Under the pieces are notes generated by a model. The model searched no databases. It saw nothing but the letters and a program-made list of their open reading frames with translations, and was not told where the DNA came from. This document shows positions 21,301 to 33,300 of a stretch of 64,000 nt of DNA, one piece after another; the first letter of the stretch is position 1, and every line of letters begins with the position of its first letter. The DNA comes from Mycteria americana (Eukaryota; Chordata; Aves; Ciconiiformes; Ciconiidae): positions 1,309,501 to 1,373,500 of the forward strand of contig NC_134383.1 in the NCBI RefSeq assembly GCF_035582795.1, read 5' to 3'. The position numbers and the translations under genes were made by a program.

Positions 21301-24300
21301 GCGTCTTTTCCCTTCTGGAGCGAGCGCTGAGCAGGGGAGATGCCGGAGGAAGGGAACGGATCGACGACGGGACCGCGGCCCGGTGGAGCGTGCCCGCAGC
21401 TGCCCCCGCAGCTCTGCAGCGCATCGACCTGGCCCGAGGGACCTTTGCTGCTGCCACCGCCTGGCACCGGCCCTCGCCCCCGTGCAGCGTTCCCCCGGCA
21501 CGCCCTGGCAATTCCCCAGCCTTGCCCCTGCCCCGTCCCCGTCCCGTACCGGCTGCCCCGAGCCGGGGCTGGAGCAGAAGATGGTGTACTTCCGGATGAT
21601 GCCGTTGGGCTTGGCCGGCGGCAGCCAGGACACCACCACGCTGCTGGCAGAAGACGGGACGGCCTTGATGCCAGCCGGGGGACCTGGAACTGAAGGAGGG
21701 AGAGCATGGCAGGCCCAGCGCCGGGAGGCCTCCGAGGCCGCAGCACCCCGCCGCGGGGCCGGCGTCCCGGCCGCGCGCTGGGGAGGAGCTGCGATGGCGT
21801 TCCCGCGCCAGCATCGGGCAGGCACGAGCAGGGACAGGTCTGCCGGTCGCCCTGCCGTCACCCCGCTGCCTGCGGGACCGCTCTCCACGGGCGGCTCCGG
21901 TTCCCTGCCAAGCCAGAGGCAGGAGAGTTAATTGCAGCCCAGGCTCTGGTTTAGAAACCGTGATTGGCTTTTAACGGCCATCTCCTTAGTCTCCGTAATC
22001 TGCCGGAGCGGCTCGGCCGTACCCTGCCCAGCTGCGCCTCCCCAGCATCTGCCACTTCCCAGGACAGGCAGGCAGCAACGGCAGCCCCTGGGCCCAGGAA
22101 ACTCTCCGCTACTGAGTCGATGGCATTAAAGTAGGGCAGGCAGGGGTATAAATATTTAAATATCCACGCTTAAGGAAAAGAAAAAAAGAGAAAGGGAAGC
22201 GCCCTGCCCGTGGCCGTACGCGGGGGGTTTCCTCCGGCCCTTCCCGTGCCAGCGCAGCAACGCAACGCGCCGTGGCACGAGCGAGTGCTCCCACCCGCCG
22301 GCGTCAGCCAGCTGCAGCACGCCGCAACCCTCAGGCACGGCAGCAAGACCCAAGCGGGCCGGGGCTGCACGCGGGGCTGGCTCTGCGACCACGGAGCAGC
22401 AGCCGAGGACCGTGCACACGCAGCCGGGCAGCCCGGGTGCCTTCCCCCGCCCCCCGCAGACCTGCCCGCGGGCTTGGCAAAGCGAGCAGGGAGGAAACGA
22501 AAAGGCAGGAGAAGCCCTGCCGGCCCGCTGCGGGGGCTGCGCAACCGCCCGTCTTCGTTCCTCGCTAAGGGCTCCTCCTCAACACTCCATCTTCTTTCTT
22601 CTAATTAACGCGCATTGCTGCGGTTTGCCAGCGGGATAAGAGGAGAGCGCATCCGCACGCACGCGTTCCCCGGGCGGCGCCACTCACTGTCCTCCTTGGT
22701 CTGGATGTAGAGCACGCTGCTGCGGACGCCGTCGCCAGCCTGGGTGTACGCCAGCACCTGCACGCTGTAGTTGGTGAACTTCTCCATGCCCCGCAGCTCC
22801 ACGCGCTCCCGCGTGGTCGTGATGTTCTGCATCTCGCCCCACTCTGCGGGGAGACAGGGCCCGTCAGCCCCGCACCGCCGCTCCGCCAGGTCCCCCGCTC
22901 TCCGCGAGCGCTCACCTCCGTCCATGTAGAGGGACCAGAAGATGACCCGGTATCCCTTGAGCACCCCGTTGAGGGTGCTGCGCGGGGGCTCCGACCAGGA
23001 GATCACAGCCACGTCCGACGTGATGGAGATGGCCCGCACGTTCTCAGGGGGCTGGCTGGGCACTGAGGAAGGGACGGATGGGGAGGACTATCAGCAGGAG
23101 ACGGAGAGGGAGCACATGCCCAGCGGAAGCCAGGCTGGAAGAGCCGCGTCCCGCCGCCCCGACCATGCCCGCGTGGGAGGGACCCCGCTGCCCTGCAGCC
23201 CCCTCTCCCCCCGCCGCTCCAGCCCCTGGGGCCAGTCCTGCCCGGCACGCAGGGCGCCAGGGCCGGGCGAACGCAGCAGCCTGCCCGCCGCACGCGGTTT
23301 TGCTCCTCCCGGAGCACCGAGGCGGGAGCAGCCCCTGCGCTCGCAGGGACAGGGAGGCCGCCGGGACACGCTGCGCTTCCCAGCGAGGGGAGAGCGGGAG
23401 AGCTGGCTGCATGCGAGGTAATTAGATCCCATTGCCCCGTAAGAGGTAACTCTAATTTTTATGAGCGTTTAAACGATAATACATCACCGTAATGATCCTC
23501 TTTGAAAATGATTATTGTTTCATATTACTTAGGTGCAAAAATATAAGCACCGTGTAATTAGGGACGGAGTATAATAAACTAATACAGATATATTACAGAT
23601 AGAACAAAATGAAGGTAATATAATTACGGAAAAGACACCATTGCTAAAACAGGGGCCCTCAAATACCCCAGGAGGAGTGCTAACGTAGCCAGGAAACGGT
23701 CGTGGTTTGACAGGCTAACGAGAGCCTTAATTAAGTATGAAAAACTGCTGAGCGAACGCACTGAAAAACTTTTTTCTCCTTGTTTTTGAAGTGACTGACC
23801 CACCAGCAAACTCTCCCAGACGGAAACTTCCCCAGCACTGCAGCAACGCGTAAATCCACCTCGACGCCCTTCTGATCGCCCCAGAAACCCGGCGCCGGCG
23901 CCGGCCCGACTCCTCCCCAGGGCAGCTGCGCGCATACCGCCCGCGCACGCAGCCCAGCGCCGAACGCTGCCGGTGGGCAGCGACCCCCCGAGACCTGCTC
24001 GGGCCAGGAGCCCCCCCGGTGGGAGGACCCCGGCGGGGGCGGGGGCCGGGCCAGCCTTACCGTCCTCCAGCGTGGTGGCGTTGATCTCGCTGGACGACGG
24101 CCCCGTCCCCGCGCGGTTGAAGGCCTGCACCACCACCCCGTACTGGGCAAACTTCTTCAGGTTGTCCAGCGTGTAGACCTCGCTGTCTCCCGTGGCTTTC
24201 ATCTCCACAATGCTGTACTGGCCGTTGCTGCCCGGGCTGTTCTCCCGGTACCCGATCTGGTAGCCGCGGATCACCCCGTTCTGCAGCTCCTTCTTCGGGG

Positions 24301-27300
24301 CCTGAGGAACGAGGGGTGCAAGACGGAGCGGCGTCACGCAGGGCTACGCTGCCCGGCGAGCGACGGCCCGGGGCCGAGAGCCTCGCAGGGCTCCCTTGCC
24401 GCTGCCCCCTCTCCCCAGCGTCTTTTCTCAACGCTTGCAAGCTTTCTCTCCCCACGGCAGCGCTCGGGTGGACGTCCCGAGCGGCAGGACGGTGACAAAA
24501 AAGGTCCAGCGCGGCCTCGGAGGCCACCAGAGAGAAAGGCGCTGCCTGGGCAGCGGGACGTGCTCAGCCAGCGCCGTTCCCCGACTGGAGCAGCTCAACG
24601 AGAGGAGGGGAAAACCCCAAGTCCGCGGGCCTTAACGTTGCGCGAGGCCAGGTTGAGATCAATCTCAACAATATTTCTCTGAAGCATTAAGAAATCAATA
24701 GGGTTGATTGCAAATTTATGTTACAAAGCCAGGGTGATCCATCTCACTGAAATACTCTTAAAACGAAGCGACTTATCTTTCAAGTGAATCTTATTTTCCA
24801 TTAATCTGTTTTTCAGCGCGTAAGGGGAGGGGAGAGAAGCTGGAACCCTAAATGTATTGACTTACCAGTTCATTCCGAGGTCCTAACTTTATAATCAATT
24901 TTATTTTTCATTACCCACCTTTGGAAAAATAAATCTGATTCTAAGTTTTATTGATCTTTGCTCAAACACTTTGCAACCCAGCGTCTCGCTTTTTACGTAT
25001 TTATCCTCTCTCTCCCCATGGCCCCCCACAGACATCCTACGAGATAACGAGCGTGTTGTAAAACGTGATTAATAAGGACCCCGGGCGACGCAGCCAAGCT
25101 GCGCGCCCAGCCTTCAGGCTTTCGTATTGCCCGGGAAATTCTTCCCGGCCCTCGTACCGCTGACGAAACACCGGGGCCCGGGACGAGCTGCGGCCGCAGG
25201 GGGGAAGCCCCCGCACCGCCCAAGCCCCGCTCACCTTCCAGGTGACCTGGATGCTCTGGGATGTCATCGGCTGCAAGGTGACATCCATCGGAGGCCCGTC
25301 GGGAGCTGCGGATAAACAGACCCAAACGAGCGCGTTGAGAAGCATCGGGGAAAGGACCTCCTCGCCAGGAAAACACTCGGCTTCCAGAGAGCTCGGCCGC
25401 AGCCAGCTTCGCTCAAGGCTACGGCCCCCGCGCTGCCCCCGGCCGCCCCTGCCCGCCAGCCCCAGCGTGCGTGCCGCGAGCCGGGAGCGGCACCTGCTTC
25501 CTCCGTGCTGATGGTGAGCTCCTTGCTCGGCTCGCTGCGCCCGATCTTGTTGAAGGAGTACATGCGGATGCTGTACACAGAGGCCGGGTGGAGGTCCACG
25601 ATGTTCGCCTGGTTGATGGTCGGGGAGATGTTGCGCGTAGACTGCTTAAAATCCCAGGAATCTGGAAAAGCGGGGGGGTGAGACGGGAGGAGGCTCAGCA
25701 CCCGAACCCTGCGGTACCGAGGGGGCCGTGCTCCGGCAGGTGAAGTCCCCAGGCGCCTCCGGCTTTCGCCCCCGGCCCCCGCAGAGAGGTGCTGCTTCCC
25801 CCTCCTCGCTCTCGTGCGGTCTGGATTTGGTTTTTCGTAAATATTGTCTCTTTTAATATTCCCTTTCAAACGCTCCCATCCAACAGAAATTAACGTTCCG
25901 CATTAACGCTGCTCTCTCCTTTCTTCATCAAAGGAACCGGGATGCGGAATATTCCCCTGGGGGCACCGGCAGGGCAGCCCCGCACCTGCCCGGGACGCAG
26001 CGGCCGCGGCACAGCCCCCAGCCCCGCCGCTTGCCGGGGGCCACGGCGGCGCGGGGAGGGGAGGGGAGGTCAGAGATCGCCTACCCGACTTGTTCTTGTA
26101 CTCGATGTCAAACCCGGTGATGATGCTGTTGCCGTCAAACCGCTGCGTCCATCGCAAATTCATGCTCCGGGCTTTCACCTCGCGGATCTCCAGCTCCGGC
26201 GGGTCCGGGGGCTCTTGGGGAGACGCGGGCAGGTTAGGGACGACAGGGAGAGAAGCCCCCCGGGAGCAGGGGGATCCTTGCGGCGAGGCTTCGCACCCCG
26301 GGGCTCACACGGGGGGGAACAAGCACCTTGGACGGTGAGCTGGATCAAGCCTCTGTCCTCTCCGTAAGAGTTGATGGCGTGACAGGAGAAGAAGACCGAG
26401 TCCCCGCGGTCAGCTGGTTTCAGCTACGAACGTTTCCGGGAGAGAAGAGGAGCCGGTTCAGCCTGAGCTACCCCGAGCAGCACGCCTCCACCTCCCCCGG
26501 TATCGCAGCCCGCTCCCGCCGCCAGCCCCAGCGGGAGCCGTGCCCGCAGAGCAGGTCACCCTCCAAACCCCCGCTCCCCGGCTCAGGCCCGCGCTGACAA
26601 CTCGTTCTCGGAGACGTCCCTGGTGCTGCCCAACACCTGCACAACCAGAGCCCCTCGTACCGGCAGCCGCGATTTAGTGCAAAACGCGGGGGCTCGTCGC
26701 AGCAGGCAGACAGCGGCTGTTTTTTAATGGGCGCGATTACGACTGGCAGCTCGGCTCCCCGCGCCAGCCCAGGGCAGCGCTAACTCTTGCGCTGCTCCTA
26801 AAAGTCCAGGCGCCGGCCAGGTGCTTCATGTGGCTGCACCGCAGCGTGCTGGGCCGGGGAGATGCCGCCAGTGCACAGTGCCGCTGGCTGGAGCCGCAAC
26901 CCCTCCGGTGGGTTCTAACACCCCTCCCCGCCGGACGCGGTTTTGCCACCGCAGCACCAGCCTCCGCAACACCCGCCGGGGACCACCAACGCCCCCCCGG
27001 GCACCCCCGGTGCCGCCTGCCCCGCTCCATCACCCGAGCAGGACGCCCGGCAGCCCGGGCGGGTGCAAGACCCCCGGCCCCTCACCTTGAGGGTGGAGAT
27101 GACCTCGTCGCCGTTGTCCTTGGTGGTGATGGCGTAGCGCATGTTGCGGTCGGGGTCGATGACCGTGTCGCCCTTCTCCCAGCGGATGATGATGGGCCGC
27201 TCGCCCCGGGCGGTGCAGTTCAGCTCCTTGGTCTGGCCCTTGATGGCGATCGTGGTGTTGGGGTGGGAGGTGATCATGGCCGGGACTGCGGGGAGGCGGG

Positions 27301-30300
27301 GGGTCACCCGTGTGCCCAGGGGACGGCTCGCTGCCACCGGCAGCTGCCCGCCCCGGCACGGCCCACGGACCCCGCCAGGGAGGCGGCGGATGCGGGTCTC
27401 GCCGACAGGCCACGCAGCCCGAAGCGGAATCGTCTCGCTGCATTATACAGCTCAGGATCATAAAATAATGAAGCAGATAAATTTTATAATGCATAGCATT
27501 ACACCGGGGTAGACAATAAAACGTGAAAGACAAATAACCAAGCGCACGCTATAATGAAGAGAAAGCCTCCAGTCTGAGACGTGCGGGTATGAATTATTGA
27601 CTAAGGTTTTACACTCCCGAGGATGAGAGGAAGAATGTTTTCCATCACGGATTTGCATAATTCACTCGTATAAACCTGGGCAGAATATAGAGTGCGATTT
27701 CACATCAGCAAGGCCGCCTTTGCATTGCAGATACCAGAGATTTTTTTTTTCCCCGTAGCCGCCCCAATACGCAAACGAGGACAGCGGGGAGGCCCCACGC
27801 CACACTCACCGCCCGGCTGGGCTGCAGCGCCCAGCACGGGCGCATCCCAGCTCTGCCCAAGCAGCAGCTTGCAGCACGGGCCCGGCTGGCCCTGGGGCCG
27901 GTACGGCGAGTCCCTCTCGCTGGTACGGCGAGTGCCCGCAGCCCGGGCACAAAGCTGCCACCTCCCGTCCGGGCGCTTGGGCCGTTGGCCCGGCCGCGGC
28001 ACCGCCGCGGAGGAGGACCAGCACGCCGGCCGGCACCGGGCTCGGCCTCCTCCTGCCCGTCCCCGCGCGCTGCAGCAGCCTCTGCCCGAGCGCCGCTTCT
28101 CCTCGCTGCGAGGGATGGCTGCAACGAGCCCCGTCCGGGCTCCTTCCCCGGCAGCCTCGCCGCTCCGAGAGCCGAGCCCTCGCGCCGCCCCGTTGCTGCG
28201 CGGTGAGCCGGCCACGGCGTGCGCCAGGCAGGAGAGACGGGCTGGGGGGTGAGGGCGGCCTGGGTAAGCAGAAAAAAATGTAATGCATAAACAAACAGCA
28301 CTGCTGAGTCCCGCAGTAATATATGATAATGACAATCCGCAAAGGCAACACACACTGTTATAATGGGACACAAGAGGCTCTAATGAGCTACGACTTCTCG
28401 GCTTTCTGTGGCAATGTAATTCAATTAACAGCTAAGGAAACCTTTCCTCCCGAGCTGCCGGTATTCGCGGGGTGCAGGGCAGGCGCCCACGCGGCCGGGA
28501 CAGAGCGGTGCCCGCCCCGGCGCCCGCTGCCAGCGCCCCGTGGCAGTCCTGCCCCGGGCAGCACGGCCACCTGCGAGCCAGCACGGGGACGGCAGAGACC
28601 CGCGGCCCAGGGCACGGGAAAGCAAGAGCTGCAAGACACAGAGCGAGACTTCTCCAAGCTCGGCCCCGTCCCGTCCCCAGCCACGCGCCCGTCGTCCCCC
28701 AGCCCCGCTGCCGCTGCCTGCCTGCGGGCCGGCGCCAGGGCTACGCCGGGGAGAGCGGCAGGCGTGGGAAGGGCTGGCCGAGCCCCAGCCTCCCGCAGCC
28801 CTCCGAGGCGAAGGCAGAGCGCAGGGACGGGCAGCGACTCCTGCACCTACCCCAGGCCCGGGGCCGACCGCCGCTCCGGCTCCAAGCGCGCCCAGCACAG
28901 CAGAAGGGCGCGCGCTGCCGGGTCAGGGTCTCGGCACCCAGGTTTGGCGCTACGGCGGGACCTTGCTGGGCTCCTGCCTGCCGTCCCCGGCTCCTGCCAC
29001 AAGACCGCCGCTGCGGTTTGGCAGGCGGGGGCGCCGGGGGCTGCTTCCCTGCATTCAGCCGTCATTTCGGCCAGGCCGGAGGCCAGCGCGACGCAGAGGG
29101 CGTGCGGGGCCGCGGGGGCAGGACAGCCCCCAGGGCCGCGCGGCCGCAGAGGCATCGGCCCCCTTCCCGGCGAGCAGCAGCCCCGGGAGAGGAGCTCCGT
29201 TTCAGGCTCTGCTTCGCTGAAATGCACTTATTGATGTTTGATTAAAAGCAGCTCCTTGGATGTAAACATATCAACTTCTCTCAATTGCCAGGGTCCCAGG
29301 AGAGCGGCAAGCAGCCAAACAAACCAAAAGAAAATCCCAACCAGCCGTGCAGACAGCACGGACCGGGGCAGAGGCAGCACCTCCTGCACGCCGGTACCCG
29401 AGGGCCGCCCTGGAGCGGTTCTGCCACCTGCAGAGGGACAGCGTGGCTCGGGACTGGCCACGGGACCCTCCGAGGGCTACCAGAGGCTGCTCCCGGCTGG
29501 CCCCCACCCCCCTCCCCGGGTGCAGGGGCACGAGTGGCCCACCAGAGCATCAGCCGGAGCCCTGGGTCAGCGCTGCCGTGCAGCCGGCCTTCCCCCGAGG
29601 AGAGCTCGCCTCCAAGGCTTTCCGCGCCCGCCCGCCCTCCCTGCGCCCAGCCTGCCCAGCTGTCCCCGCCAGCGCGGCTGCCGCGCTCCCCCCGTGCCCG
29701 CAGGCCCTGGTAACCGGGCTCCCACGAGAGGCTGGTCCCACTCGCCGGGTGGACATAAGGCGGCTACGGAGGGAGATGTCGGCAGCCGGCACGCTCTGCC
29801 ATCCCGCGCCGGGCCGGGGCACAGCCGCTTCGCGGCCTGCTGGCGACAACTGAATGAGAACGGTGACAAGGGTGACAAGGGCTGCGCCTGCCTCCCTTGC
29901 CCCCCTCTTTCTTGTTTTGAGCCGGCTCTGTGATGTTAATTTGATTGCGCCCGTTTCAGCTTCCTTTCTACACTGATTAGCTGAGTTTCACCTGAAGCAT
30001 GAGATTAATTCCAATTGCATGGAAGCAATCAGTTATGCTCTTGCCGTACGGCAGCGAACTTCCAAACGCGCCCGTCCCCGTGCCCGCGACGGCCGGCAGC
30101 TGCCCCTCTCCCAGCCCCCGGCCCGGACCCGCTCAGCCCAGCGCCGCGGCGCCAGGGAGGTCCGAGCAGAGCAGCCCCCTCTCCAGCGAGCGCTGCCCAC
30201 CGCTCCGGCAGCCCCGGCACGGCCCGCAGGGACCCCCCGGGGACGTGACCCTCTCCATCCCTCGCGCTCCGCTCTCGACGCGCGGGGAGGCCTGCAGCCA

Positions 30301-33300
30301 CGTGCTAAACGCGTTTATCACGCGCGGGCGGTCTCCTCGCCCGCGCTCAGCCCAGCGAGCCGCCCCCCCGGGCGCACGCTCCCAGCCTCCGGCATTCGCC
30401 ACCTTTCGCTCTGCAATGCGCCAACGTGGGCTAACGCGTCGCTTTCCGCAGCAGGGAAGGGCACGCTGCCGCGGCCAGGCGGCAAGCCGCCGCCTGCGTG
30501 CAGACGCGCGCCCGCGCCGGGGGCTGAGCAGAGCAGCGCGGCGTGGACAGAGAAGCCCCGGCCCCACCGGCTGCACCGCAGGCGAGGGCCGGGCACGGCC
30601 GGGGCCCTGCGGGTCACGTTCCCGCACCGGGACAAGCAAAGCTGGGCGGCTTTCCTTGCCTGCCGCCCGACAAAAGCAGCAGCCAGCTCCTTCTGGCGCT
30701 GGCGAGCCCACGGGCCCTCGGCCAGGACCGCGCGCACTCGTCTGACGCGTTACCTGGCTGGCTGGGCTCGTCCCCTGGAGCCCATCGCCGCGGCACCGGG
30801 GAAGGGGAGGCGCGGCCGCGGCACCGGGGAAGGGGACGCGCGGCCGCGGGCTGGCTGCCACGGCTGCTCCCCGATCCCCCGCTGCCCAGCCGCCAGCGCG
30901 CTTTGTTTGGGCTCTGATTAACTTTCATTTAACTCCGTCCGCAGTGGCCTGACTTTCAAGGAAAGCCGGCGGTGATCTCACTTTAATTGCCCTGACATTT
31001 CACTAAACAAACAAAAATCCAAAAATGAAACAAAACAAAGAGCCCCATATAATGCTTAATTGGCTGTGGCGCTTCATCTACCTATTCATCCAAACCTTTT
31101 CAAAGGCTGCGAGGTCTCCGGGAAACGTAAGCGCACATGCATAATAAGGTTATGTGCTATTCAAGTCAGCAAGCAACCTGTCCTGGGATGCAATTACAGC
31201 AGAGAGCGGGGCCCAGGCGGCGGTTCGGGCTCCGAGACTTCGGCGCGCTCGCTCGGGATTAATCGCCTCGACTTTGTACCCGCGCCTTATTGAAGCGCGT
31301 TGTTTGAAGTCGCTCGTTTCGACTCATCGGTCGGCGGGATAAATTAGGCAGCTGACAGGGAGGGGAGCAGAAACCCAGGAAAGCAGAGGCCGGGTGGGGA
31401 GGGGAGAGGCCCCCAGAGAAATACCTGCCCGTGCCAGAAAACCAAGCGCTCGGCTGGGGCGGGGAGAGGCAAGGGGGCTGCCCGAGCAGAGCCGCTCTCT
31501 CCTCGCCTCGGCCTGGGCGACTCCCCGGGCACGAGACCCTCGCCCGGACACGGCGGCGCCCAGGGAGGGCCGCCCATCCCCTCTGCCCAGGGCACAACCC
31601 GGCCGGCGGCGGCTCCCGCGGCTCCGCTGGCAGCCCCCGTCCCCCCGCGCGAGGCCGGCAGCCGGCGGGCTCGCTGCCTCGTCCCCCGCCGCGGGCAGGG
31701 CAGCGTTCAGCCCTGCGCAGCTCTGGAGACGCGCGGGAGCTGCCGCCCGAGCGGGCCCAGCTGGGCTGGTCCCCCCTCCGCCGCCTCCTTTTTGAGGTTG
31801 GAATGCTGGCGGCAGCAACAACCGAAATAAATAAAGAGGAGCTGGAGATTACGTATTCTGCTGATAGCAACGGGAGAGGAATCCGATAATAAGCGCAGTT
31901 CAAACACGGCGTCTAACAACGCTTCCCAGCCCATCCCTGTCAAATTAGCCCAGCCGTTTCCTTTCCTCCTGCACGATGTAGATTGATCGCTCGGTTTTAT
32001 TAAGGACAAAGCGCGTTTAATAGCAAAAGGGAAGCGGGTCCCCGGAGGAAGGGGATCAATGCCCTCCCCGTGCCCCACGCATCGATCTCGGGGATGCGCG
32101 GTGCCGAGGGCAGCGCCAGGCCGGCGTGGCGGGAGCCCTCCGCGCGGAGGAGGGGGCCACGCCGGACCAGGCTCTGCGGGCAAGCGCCCACCCCGCAGCC
32201 ACAGCCGCCTCCGCCGGCACGCGGGGCGCGCGCCTGCCGCCGCTCCCCCGGCCACCGCTGCGGCCGTGCCAGGAGCAGGTCCCCAGCCCCTCGCCGCCGC
32301 GGCGCGGCCCAGCCAGTAAGTAGCCAACTTACTCTTCACGGTGAGAAACATGGACTTGCTGATGTCTGTGCCCACCCCGTTGCTGGCCTGGCAGAGGTAG
32401 TAGCCGATGTCCTCCTCCAGCACGTGGCGGATGAGCAGGGAGCTGTTGGGCAGGATCTGGATGCGGCCCGTGAGGGGTATGGGGTGGTACTGCTGCGGGT
32501 TGCCGCTCCCTAGGAGGGGACGCAGAGGCACAGAGCTCAGCCCAGGCCGAGGAGCGCTCGTGAGGCTCGGGTCGGGGGCGGCCGTGCCAGAAGGGGACTC
32601 TCCCCCGCCCGCGCAGAGGTCCCCACGCACCGCCGTGTCTCGCCCCTACCTTTTGCGTGTTTCCACATGACTTTCGGAGGGGGGTACCCGTCAACGGAGC
32701 AATTCAGCACCCCGGCTTTACCGTAAATGCCATCTTGGTTGTTGGGTTGGACCACAAACCGAGGAGGCACTGAGTAATTTGCGAGAAAAGGCGGTTACTG
32801 TAGCAAAAACCCCGGCCGTCAGCTCCTCGCAACTCCCCCCTGCCTGCGGGCACGTGGGTGCCCTGGCCCAGCCCTGCCCCTCGCCCTCCCCGCAGCGTTA
32901 TCTCCCTCTAGCCTCGTAACTTCTCCCTGCTCCCTGCCGCGCCACCCCTCCCTCGCCGTCCACCCTCCCGGGCCCGACGCGGCGGCAGCATCGGGGACCG
33001 GGCTGGGCTGCACACGCGGCTGGGCCGGACCCACGGCACTCACCCCGCACGATGAGCTGCCGCTCCCGGCTGACCGTGGCCGCGTCGTTGCTGGCGATGC
33101 AGGTGTAGTTGCCGTTGTGCTTGAGGGAGACGCTGGAGATCTGCAGGGAGCTCATGAACTCCTTGCTCTCGATGGTGACTCCAGAGCCGGAGAGGATGAC
33201 GTGCCCGTCCTTCCTCCAGGTGATGTGGATGGGCATGTCCCCGGAGGAGACCACGCAGGGGATGTAGAGGAGCTGCCCGATGGAGGCTGGCGGGAACTCG

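Noticed and set aside
28323-29234. 303-codon plus-strand open frame in intron 11
   Set aside because: Arg/Ala/Pro/Gly-rich translation with no domain, in CpG-dense DNA where stops are rare. Overlapping frames of similar length occur on both strands.
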